This document shows positions 6,052 to 11,820 of a stretch of 11,820 nt of DNA, one piece after another. The stretch spans positions 1 through 11,820 of the forward strand of contig DAOWNX010000009.1 in NCBI GenBank assembly GCA_030642335.1, in the 5' to 3' direction. The notes beneath the pieces were generated by a model that saw only the letters and a program-made list of their open reading frames with translations, did no database searches and was not told the DNA's origin. How positions within the stretch are numbered: position 1 is the stretch's first letter; the number at the start of each line of letters is the position of its first letter. Source of the DNA: Caldisericota bacterium (lineage in GTDB: Bacteria; Caldisericota; Caldisericia; Caldisericales; Caldisericaceae). Both the position numbers and the translations under genes were made by a program.

Positions 6052-8064
6052 ATGAAAACCAATAAACTAGAAAAAATCCTTTTATTGTTTATTGTTTTAT
6101 CTATTATTGTTTCATTGTTTCAGGTAACTATAAGGATTAATGCAGAGAGAAAGGGAAATACAGTTGATGTAACCCTTGATTATCCAGATTTCTATCTGTT
6201 CTCTGCAACAAATGGGCAAAACGTTTATGATACCATTAAAGAAATGAAGGAAGCAGGCGCGACTTCAGTAGCTGTTGTAGAAGATTGTATTGAAACTCTT
6301 TATGATGAAGGGAAAATAACTTTTTTTAACGGTAGCGATCTCCTTGCACCTTCTTTTAATAATATTTTAAAGAGTAAACTCGAGGTTGATAAGCATAGAG
6401 ATATAATTCAACCCTCTTTCGTCGTTGTACTGACGGAAGACAAGAATTTGGCGGAGAGAATGCTAAGCAATCTTTCTGAAGACACGGGATTTATTGATGG
6501 TGATGGAGTTTATGCGATAATTATTCATTCCGACATTTTAACTGCTGTTGAATATGGCGTTGGTTTTGATAATGAAAAGATTGAAAAAATTAAAGATATG
6601 GGCTTTCAAGTCGTTTTAAGGCCTCGATATACTCCTGGCAACAGAAATGTTGAAACGCTGGTTAATACAATTAAAGAGTTTAATATCGGATCGGTTATGT
6701 TTTATGGAACTGTCATTACCGGTTATCCGGATAGAGTTGAGGAGCTTACAAACTTCTTCAACGAGAACCATATATTAACTTATATAATAGAGTCGCCTAT
6801 TCAAAAAGGTATTTATAGTCAAGAAGGACTTTCCACATTTATCCGAAAAGTACACTACTACGTTGTAAGGGTATATTCTATATATCCTGCAGAGCAGGTA
6901 AAACTTACAGCTGTAGAAATTTTTAATAGATGGTTTCGTTCCATTCCAGACAGAAATATTAGAGTGATCTATGTGAAACCTATTATTGGGACCGGGACAA
7001 GCTATGAACAAAATCTTTCTACGAATAAATATTATATTAATAAACTTATAACTCTACGGAAAGAAAAAGGGATGGAATTTGGGATGCCACATCCTATTGA
7101 TGAAGTGAATGTAAATTGGATTGTGGTATTTTTAATCTATCTTGGTGTAATTGCTTTGTTTGCGTTGTATATAAAAATTATTTTGAACCTTTCACAAAAA
7201 TCTACACTCGCCTGTTTTTTTGCCCCGCTACTAATAGGAATTTCTTTACTTCTTTATTCTCAAAATACGATGGAAAAATTGACAGCACTTGCCGCTGCGG
7301 TTTTGATAACAGGCTTCTTTTCACTTATCATGTTTTTGGCTGTAAAAAAGAGTTATGGAGGGAGAAAGTTTCATCTTCCAGACATTATGAAAAATGGATT
7401 TACGATTTCATTTCTTATGCTTATTGTATCACTTGTTGGAGGTTTATTGGTTGGGGCAGTACTGTCTGGCAGTTCCTACCTTTTAAATTTAGATATGTTT
7501 CGTGGCGTAAAAGTGCTTTACCTCTCGCCATTTATTTTTCTTATTATAAACTATCTGTATGTATTTGGCGCGGATTTTGACAATGAATATATATCTGGAT
7601 CGCATTATAACGTGTTTGATGAAGTGAAAAAAGTTTGGGATATTACAGTGAAAGGGGGACATGTTGTTGTTCTTGTTCTTATTGCAGGTATCTTTCTTAT
7701 GTATATTTTACGATCTGGGAATACAGGGGTAACTATTTCATCGCTCGAACTAAAATTCAGGGCATTTTTGGAGCAGACGATTATTGCACGTCCCAGAGTA
7801 AAAGAATTTTTGATAGGATATCCTGCTGTATTCTTTATGGTTTTTGCTGCGTATTTAATGCGTAAAAAATGGTTATTACTTTTTTCTTTTCTTGGGATAA
7901 TGGGTTCAATTTCTATTGTTGATACATTTTCCCATTTGCGTACAACTTTTCTGATTTCTTTTTATCGAACTTTATGGGGTTTTGCATTCGGGATTCTTCT
8001 AGCAATAACTGCTGTCATTATTCTCTATTCACTTATTAAAAAATATTTTATCAATGAACATTAA
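6052..8064 (+). CDS. DUF5693 family membrane protein, function unknown
   Basis: A 670-residue integral membrane protein. Visible layout: one N-terminal membrane helix (about residues 8-28); a large soluble region (about 29-353), probably outside the membrane; then about eight to nine hydrophobic helices (355-377, 384-402, 408-431, 449-472, 490-506, 536-553, 591-628, 635-663). I assign DUF5693 from this layout and remembered signatures: GYPD (224-227) in the soluble part, RSGN (554-557), ARPRVKEFLIGYP (579-591) and DTFSHLRTTFL (624-634). No function is established for the family; in Clostridia-type genomes its members tend to sit by envelope genes such as csaB. The soluble region alternates strands and helices like a barrel enzyme or sugar-binding fold, but I see no catalytic motif. 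It starts 10 bp after argS and overlaps murJ by 11 bp, so a role in handling a cell-envelope polymer or lipid-linked precursor is a reasonable guess. The family call is fairly sure; the role is inference. Confidence 0.82.
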   Translation: MKTNKLEKILLLFIVLSIIVSLFQVTIRINAERKGNTVDVTLDYPDFYLFSATNGQNVYDTIKEMKEAGATSVAVVEDCIETLYDEGKITFFNGSDLLAPSFNNILKSKLEVDKHRDIIQPSFVVVLTEDKNLAERMLSNLSEDTGFIDGDGVYAIIIHSDILTAVEYGVGFDNEKIEKIKDMGFQVVLRPRYTPGNRNVETLVNTIKEFNIGSVMFYGTVITGYPDRVEELTNFFNENHILTYIIESPIQKGIYSQEGLSTFIRKVHYYVVRVYSIYPAEQVKLTAVEIFNRWFRSIPDRNIRVIYVKPIIGTGTSYEQNLSTNKYYINKLITLRKEKGMEFGMPHPIDEVNVNWIVVFLIYLGVIALFALYIKIILNLSQKSTLACFFAPLLIGISLLLYSQNTMEKLTALAAAVLITGFFSLIMFLAVKKSYGGRKFHLPDIMKNGFTISFLMLIVSLVGGLLVGAVLSGSSYLLNLDMFRGVKVLYLSPFIFLIINYLYVFGADFDNEYISGSHYNVFDEVKKVWDITVKGGHVVVLVLIAGIFLMYILRSGNTGVTISSLELKFRAFLEQTIIARPRVKEFLIGYPAVFFMVFAAYLMRKKWLLLFSFLGIMGSISIVDTFSHLRTTFLISFYRTLWGFAFGILLAITAVIILYSLIKKYFINEH

Positions 8065-9631
8065 AAAATATTTTAAACAGAGTGCTGTACAAGCATCTAT
8101 AATATTTATGGTTTCTGCTTTTATTAGCAGATTACTGGGGCTTGCTCGAGATATATTATTCAGTGCTTATTTTGGCACAACTCATGCAGCTGATGCTTTG
8201 AATGCAACACTTCCCATTACTTTTGTTGTACAGAATATTGTTGCAAGTGCAATAGCACTGTCTTTTATCCCCTTATTTATTGAGGCTCTGAACAGGAGTC
8301 GGGAAAAGACTGTTAGGGATTTTAATGTCGTTTTTAGTTATTTTTTAGTGGGTCTATTTTTTTCTCTACTCTTACTGGGCGTGTTTTCATTTCAGATTGT
8401 GCACGTGCTTACTCCTGGATTTACCGAATATTCTCTTATTAGCCTTACAGCAAGGCTTGTAGACTTTTTTGCTATCATTTCTTTTTTCTGGGCTATTACA
8501 AATTTTCTTTATGCAGTTTCCCATGCGCATAAAAATTTTCTTATTACTGCACTCGTTCCTCTTATTTTGAATGTGTCAATAATAGCAGGGCTTCTTTTCT
8601 GGCACAATTCTTTAGGAGTATTTTCATATACTACAGGTATGCTAATAGGTTCTGTGATTCAAGCGTTTGTAATGCTGTTTTATACGAGACATGCTTTGTC
8701 CATTAAGTTTTCCTGGAATTTTAATCCGAAGGGGACAGTTCTTGGCATGTTAATTATTCTTTCGATTCCTTTGGTTATGCAGCAATTTTCTGGATATGTT
8801 GTGACGGTAGTGGGTAATAATATTGCCTCTCATCTCAGGGAGGGAAGCATTGCATCTCTTGGGTATGCGAATAAACTAAGACAATTTGCTATTGGAATAC
8901 TTACAGTACCACTTGCAACATCCTACTATCCGTTTCTTTCAGAGGCTGCAACGAAAAAGAATATGAAAGAGTTAGGTAATATTTTTTCAAAAAGTATTCG
9001 ATTTGCATCTTTTTTTATTGTTCCTATTATGTTTATATTTATTGTATTTGATAAGGCTATTGTGACTATTGTTTTTCAGCGGGGTGTATTTGGGATGGAG
9101 GCAGTTGCACTTACTGCACGACCTTTTCAATTTTATTCTCTGGGGATATTTGCTGCAATGATTACTGTTGTTTCTATGCGTGTTTTTTTTGCGATGAAAG
9201 ATATGTGGACGCCTACTATTATTTCTCTTGTAGTAGCTGTTTTTGATATTGTAGCTATGGGAATGCTTGTAAAAGTTTATGCGCATGCAGGTATTGCACT
9301 TGCAGTAAGTATTGGATTGTATCTATATATGTTTCTTCTTCTTTTCTTCCTTCGAAAAAAGGTAGGGTTTCTTGGTAGCAAGAAGATTGTTGTTTCTATC
9401 TCAAAATTTTTAGCAGGTTCAGTTATTGGAATTATTGTAATGTATTATTCTTTTAGAAGGATTGAAAGTTTTTTGCCTGCGATAAACTGGTATGTTGCGA
9501 TGAATTTTTTTGCTTCTCTTGTTTTATTCTCACTTGCCTACCTTACAGTATTGTATCTATTAAAGGCAGATGAAATGACAAGTGCATATTTTGTACTGAA
9601 GAAACTCAGAAACAAATTAAAAGGAAAGTAA
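8054..9631 (+). CDS. murJ: MurJ/MviN-family lipid II flippase (divergent)
   Basis: A 525-residue polytopic protein of the MOP superfamily with about 14 membrane helices. MurJ moves lipid II across the cytoplasmic membrane for peptidoglycan synthesis. The family is shown by the N-terminal FISRLLGLARDILFSAYFG (residues 23-41, with R26 and R32), DALNATLPI (48-56), the FIPLF stretch (71-75), and the mid-protein GYANKLRQFAIGILTVPLATSYYPFLSE (270-297). Length and helix count fit. The region that in well-studied MurJ proteins reads like LLRRxFAEGA is here VVQNIVASAIA (58-68), and the ADRL arginine of helix 8 is replaced in ANKL (272-275), so some substrate-contacting arginines appear missing. It may be a bona fide MurJ or a paralogue flipping another undecaprenyl-linked substrate. 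The ATG lies inside the end of the DUF5693 gene (11-bp overlap), implying coupled translation. Confidence 0.87.
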   Translation: MNIKKYFKQSAVQASIIFMVSAFISRLLGLARDILFSAYFGTTHAADALNATLPITFVVQNIVASAIALSFIPLFIEALNRSREKTVRDFNVVFSYFLVGLFFSLLLLGVFSFQIVHVLTPGFTEYSLISLTARLVDFFAIISFFWAITNFLYAVSHAHKNFLITALVPLILNVSIIAGLLFWHNSLGVFSYTTGMLIGSVIQAFVMLFYTRHALSIKFSWNFNPKGTVLGMLIILSIPLVMQQFSGYVVTVVGNNIASHLREGSIASLGYANKLRQFAIGILTVPLATSYYPFLSEAATKKNMKELGNIFSKSIRFASFFIVPIMFIFIVFDKAIVTIVFQRGVFGMEAVALTARPFQFYSLGIFAAMITVVSMRVFFAMKDMWTPTIISLVVAVFDIVAMGMLVKVYAHAGIALAVSIGLYLYMFLLLFFLRKKVGFLGSKKIVVSISKFLAGSVIGIIVMYYSFRRIESFLPAINWYVAMNFFASLVLFSLAYLTVLYLLKADEMTSAYFVLKKLRNKLKGK

Positions 9632-9782
9632 AATCTATATTTTGCTCCAAAAGGTGCAGGCATAGAGACAGAAAAGGCATTTTTTATATGACGCTTATGG
9701 CACAGAGAGAAAATAATGATTTTTTGTAAGAAAATTTATCAAAAAATTTGTCAATTAAATAGTTTATGAAAATGGAGGTTTT
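9632..9782 (+). other. 151-bp intergenic spacer between murJ and the TPR gene
   Basis: This is the longest gap in the window. It holds no gene I can support. An imperfect short inverted repeat, TGCTCC-AAAA-GGTGCA (9643-9658), has one internal mismatch and no following T-run, so it is not a convincing terminator. A purine-rich segment, GGCAYAGAGA(CA)GAAAA, occurs twice (9659-9675 and 9699-9713). A weak promoter candidate, ATGACG (9688-9693) with AATAAT (9712-9717) and an 18-bp spacer, could serve the TPR gene. Whether that gene has its own transcript or is read through from murJ cannot be decided. Confidence 0.4.
9731..9754. repeat. Two adjacent 12-bp direct repeats upstream of the TPR gene
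   Basis: AAAATTTATCAA (9731-9742) is followed immediately by AAAATTTGTCAA (9743-9754), with one mismatch. The array ends 28 bases before the TPR gene's ATG. A spacing of 12 bp, a little over one helical turn, would suit side-by-side protein binding, but in such AT-rich sequence the repeat could be chance or a small slippage duplication. Confidence 0.55.
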
Positions 9783-10529
9783 ATGAAAAGAAAATTTAAT
9801 TTACCGATTTCTTTACCTATTTTGCTTATGTTGGGTTATTTTTTTGCTGTGTTTTATACATTCATACTTGATAAAAGAACGTTTGGAATAATTTTGTTGG
9901 CTGTTACTTTTGTGGGGCATGCTTTTTACCTATTTGGAAGTGAACAAAGAGCTATACGCAATTTCACTGCTGCAAAAAAATATCTTGATAAAGCAAACAG
10001 CGAAAAAGGGATAAGCTTAATATTAAAGGCTGTTGAGTTAACTAATAATTTAGAGGACGTTAAGTACTTGGTTGATGGGATGTGTAAAAACTCTAAAAGT
10101 TACAAGAAAGCTGCTGCTGTTTTAACCAAAAAATTAGAGCAAAAGAATACTCCGTTTTTTAGATTTGTTATCGCGAGTCTTTTTTATCATTCTGGAAATA
10201 TTAGGAAAACAGTAGAGTTATTAAAGACAATAAAAATAGAGGATAGTAATATCAAGATAGTACGTCTTCTTGGCGCCTCTTTGTTTGAGTTAAAGAGGTT
10301 TGAAGAAGCGGTAGAAGTATTTAAACGGGTTGCGCCTCCGATGCTTCCAATGAAGGAAGATGATCTTGCCTTGTTATTTGGTTTAGGCCTTGCATATAAT
10401 GAATTGGGAGAAAAAGAAAAGAGTAAAAAGTATTTAGTGAGAGTTGCAAGAAAAAACCCGCGGTTTGGTGGAGTGGATAAAATTTTGAAAAAATTTGAAG
10501 AAGAATCGACAACTGACAGAGAAACTTAA
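9783..10529 (+). CDS. Small membrane-anchored TPR-like repeat protein, function unknown
   Basis: A 248-residue protein with a strong ribosome binding site (GGAGGT, 9774-9779) four to five bases before its ATG. Two hydrophobic helices (about residues 8-29 and 33-52) form a hairpin membrane anchor with a short loop between them. The rest is helical and basic, and from about 130 onwards shows TPR-like pairs: FRFVIASLFYHSGNIRKTVELLK (126-148), LLGASLFELKRFEEAVEVFKRVAP (162-185) and LLFGLGLAYNELGEKEKSKKYL (197-218). The 55-125 region looks like an earlier, more degenerate repeat. With both ends probably cytoplasmic, the TPR part would be an inner-face scaffold for protein contacts. Position after murJ suggests an envelope role, but the 151-bp gap weakens that. 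I do not recognise a named family. The last codon overlaps the convergent MFS gene through a shared TTAA. Confidence 0.78.
   Translation: MKRKFNLPISLPILLMLGYFFAVFYTFILDKRTFGIILLAVTFVGHAFYLFGSEQRAIRNFTAAKKYLDKANSEKGISLILKAVELTNNLEDVKYLVDGMCKNSKSYKKAAAVLTKKLEQKNTPFFRFVIASLFYHSGNIRKTVELLKTIKIEDSNIKIVRLLGASLFELKRFEEAVEVFKRVAPPMLPMKEDDLALLFGLGLAYNELGEKEKSKKYLVRVARKNPRFGGVDKILKKFEEESTTDRET
10526..10529. other. Interlocked convergent stop codons (TTAA)
   Basis: The palindrome TTAA provides TAA for the plus-strand TPR gene (10527-10529) and, read on the other strand, TAA for the MFS gene (10528-10526). The convergent genes thus share four bases and have no room for a terminator between coding regions. 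A T7 run (10532-10538) follows on the plus strand, but only the weak six-base palindromes CTTAAG and AAGCTT precede it. Confidence 0.85.
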
Positions 10530-11623
10530 GCTTTTTTTATTTGTACAGAGTAATATATATAAGCTATAATTGTAAGAAAGAAAGCTAAGTACATTATTCC
10601 TTTGTACGTGCCCGTAAGAGTTACAATAATCCCTGCTACGAGGGGACCAAAAATATTTCCAAGACTTATTGAAGATTGAATTAGGCCTGATGCTGTTGCT
10701 TTTTCCTTATTTTTTTCAGTAATTTCTTTTAGTGAGCCTGTAAAAAGAAATGACCATGCAAATCCTGTTGCAATCATTGCTGGGATGATCCAGAGGTAAT
10801 TAGGAACAATAGTAAAGTATAAAAATATTGCTGCGGATAAAATAAGCCCCCATCCTAACGATTTTTTTCCTGAAATTCTATCCATAATAAAATACATTAC
10901 CAAGAATTGTGTAGCATAATTAAATGTAAATAAAATTCCCTTCCAGTAATTGTTTGCTCCTATCTGACCCAGGTATAGCACCCAAAAAGCCCATATCCCT
11001 GTAGCGCCCATATGTCTTAAAAATAAAGGAATGTATATATGCTTGTTCTTTTTAATTATATTAATTGGGAAAAGAGGGATGTTGATTGCTATGTATTCCT
11101 CTTTTTTAATACCAGCTGCAACAAAGATAAGAGAGATAAAAAATGAAATTCCACTGATAATGAATAAATGTGGTAAACCCAAGAGAGTTGCTACGACACC
11201 CGATATGTATTGAGCAATAGCAGAGCCAATTGCTCCAAATGATGAGAATTTTCCCATTGTGCCTTTTTTTTCGTATATATATGCTGTGAGTGCCCCGGGG
11301 TAAATACCTGCAGTGGCACCTCCTAAAATTCTTATGAGGAGTAATTCGGTATAACTGCTGGCAAAGTATCCAAGTGTAAAAGAGATGGAAGATGCGAGAA
11401 ATCCAATAATTATAATTCTTCGCCTACCTATTCGGTCAGCGATTCTTCCAAAAAACCAGGAGGAAAGAAAAATGGCGGCAGAGAAGAACGTAGAGAGAAG
11501 GCCTATCTCAAATTTTGTTGCGCCAAATGACTCTGCAAGTTGTGGAATAAAAAGGTGTGGTGTGAAGAGTGCAAGATTTGCAAAAAGTTGGCTGGTAAAC
11601 CCTAATTTAACTTCTCTTTTCAT
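10526..11623 (-). CDS. MFS transporter, 12 membrane helices
   Basis: A 365-residue major facilitator superfamily permease. The loop-2/3 motif A is clear as GRIADRIGRRR (residues 59-69), between helix 2 (FEIGLLSTFFSAAIFLSSWFF) and helix 3. Helix 4 has RILGGATAGIYPGALTAYI, and helix 5 the glycine/alanine-rich GAIGSAIAQYISG, as in drug/proton antiporters or sugar efflux carriers. About twelve hydrophobic helices can be counted with very short loops, so it is compact but complete (the family is usually near 400). The substrate cannot be told from sequence. The ATG lacks a Shine-Dalgarno and lies 17 bp inside the upstream MFS gene on the same strand, so translation is probably coupled. It ends tail-to-tail with the TPR gene, and I see no intrinsic terminator between them. 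Confidence 0.88.
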   Translation of the reverse strand: MKREVKLGFTSQLFANLALFTPHLFIPQLAESFGATKFEIGLLSTFFSAAIFLSSWFFGRIADRIGRRRIIIIGFLASSISFTLGYFASSYTELLLIRILGGATAGIYPGALTAYIYEKKGTMGKFSSFGAIGSAIAQYISGVVATLLGLPHLFIISGISFFISLIFVAAGIKKEEYIAINIPLFPINIIKKNKHIYIPLFLRHMGATGIWAFWVLYLGQIGANNYWKGILFTFNYATQFLVMYFIMDRISGKKSLGWGLILSAAIFLYFTIVPNYLWIIPAMIATGFAWSFLFTGSLKEITEKNKEKATASGLIQSSISLGNIFGPLVAGIIVTLTGTYKGIMYLAFFLTIIAYIYYSVQIKKA

Positions 11624-11820
11624 CGGTTATTTTGTAATTTCGCATATTTATGTAGAAGAACAAAACTCCAGAGAAGTAAAAAACAAACATAAGAAGAATG
11701 GGTAGTGTATATCCGAACTGTCCAATAAGCATACCCGAAATAGAGGCAGCAATTCCCCAGGAAATATTCCATGACATTTCTGTAAGGCTTACTGCCGATG
11801 CTTTGATGTTTTCGGGAACC
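11607..11820 (-). CDS. MFS transporter, C-terminal fragment (5' end beyond window)
   Basis: On the minus strand a frame is open from the right edge (first full codon at 11819) to TAA at 11609-11607, giving the last 70 residues of a protein. It begins VPENIKASAVSLTEMSWN, a typical motif before helix 11 of MFS carriers (cytoplasmic loop, then S/N-rich helix start). Two hydrophobic helices follow (WGIAASISGMLIGQFGY and LPILLMFVFYFSGVLFFYI) and a short charged tail, MRNYKITDEKRS. This matches the C-terminal end of a 12-helix permease and resembles the equivalent part of the downstream neighbour, so a tandem duplication or a heteromeric pair is possible. It overlaps that neighbour's start by 17 bp. 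Confidence 0.8.
   Translation of the reverse strand, partial: VPENIKASAVSLTEMSWNISWGIAASISGMLIGQFGYTLPILLMFVFYFSGVLFFYINMRNYKITDEKRS

Noticed and set aside
8987..9286. Open frame of 99 codons on the minus strand within murJ.
   Set aside because: Its product is low-complexity, rich in Asn, Ser, Lys and His, as expected for the antisense of AT-rich membrane-protein sequence.
9643..9658. Hairpin TGCTCC-AAAA-GGTGCA as a murJ terminator.
   Set aside because: The stem is six pairs with an internal T-T mismatch and is not followed by a T-run.
10521..10540. T7 run at the TPR/MFS junction as an intrinsic terminator.
   Set aside because: No GC-rich stem precedes it; only the AT-rich palindromes CTTAAG and AAGCTT are present.
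11385..11705. Plus-strand open frame of 106 codons across the MFS junction.
   Set aside because: It is antisense to two clear MFS coding regions, has no ribosome binding site and resembles no family.
1..11820. tRNA or rRNA genes, CRISPR arrays, insertion sequences or attachment sites.
   Set aside because: No cloverleaf, spaced identical repeats, transposase or integrase sequence or terminal inverted repeats were seen on either strand.

Overview
The window is an AT-rich, densely packed bacterial chromosome segment. It looks like core genome: there are no mobile elements, RNA genes or CRISPR arrays. Nine genes run left to right, with gaps from about 150 bp down to overlaps of 31 bp. They meet a convergent pair of transporter genes on the minus strand. 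The 3D-domain protein next to rsmA, the two-subunit glycine decarboxylase (gcvPA/gcvPB), the DUF5693 membrane protein and the MurJ-family flippase point to a low-GC, peptidoglycan-making bacterium of Firmicutes-like or deep thermophilic type (for example Caldisericota). I infer this from gene content only and cannot name the organism.

Left end (1-1167): the C-terminal part of a cell-wall-associated 3D-domain protein, overlapped by rsmA (16S rRNA dimethyladenosine transferase). In Bacillus-type genomes the yabE-like 3D gene and rsmA are separated by rnmV, which is absent here.

Middle (1164-6041): a good sigma-A-type promoter, whose -35 box lies over the rsmA stop codon, is followed by gcvH, gcvPA and gcvPB. 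These encode the lipoyl carrier and both halves of the glycine decarboxylase. argS (arginyl-tRNA synthetase) overlaps the end of gcvPB. The T-protein gene gcvT is not in this window.

Envelope block (6052-10529): a 670-residue DUF5693 membrane protein of unknown function overlaps by 11 bp a MurJ/MviN-type flippase gene, which appears to lack some of the arginines thought important in studied MurJ proteins. After a 151-bp gap holding a 12-bp tandem repeat comes a small two-helix membrane protein with TPR-like repeats.

Right end (10526-11820): two minus-strand MFS transporter genes in tandem. The upstream one is cut by the window edge and overlaps its neighbour by 17 bp. The downstream one ends tail-to-tail with the TPR gene, the two stop codons sharing the palindrome TTAA.

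The most interesting part is the DUF5693-MurJ pair: an uncharacterised membrane protein with a large probable extracytoplasmic domain, translationally coupled to a divergent lipid-carrier flippase. I found no clear new defence, mobile or RNA system.
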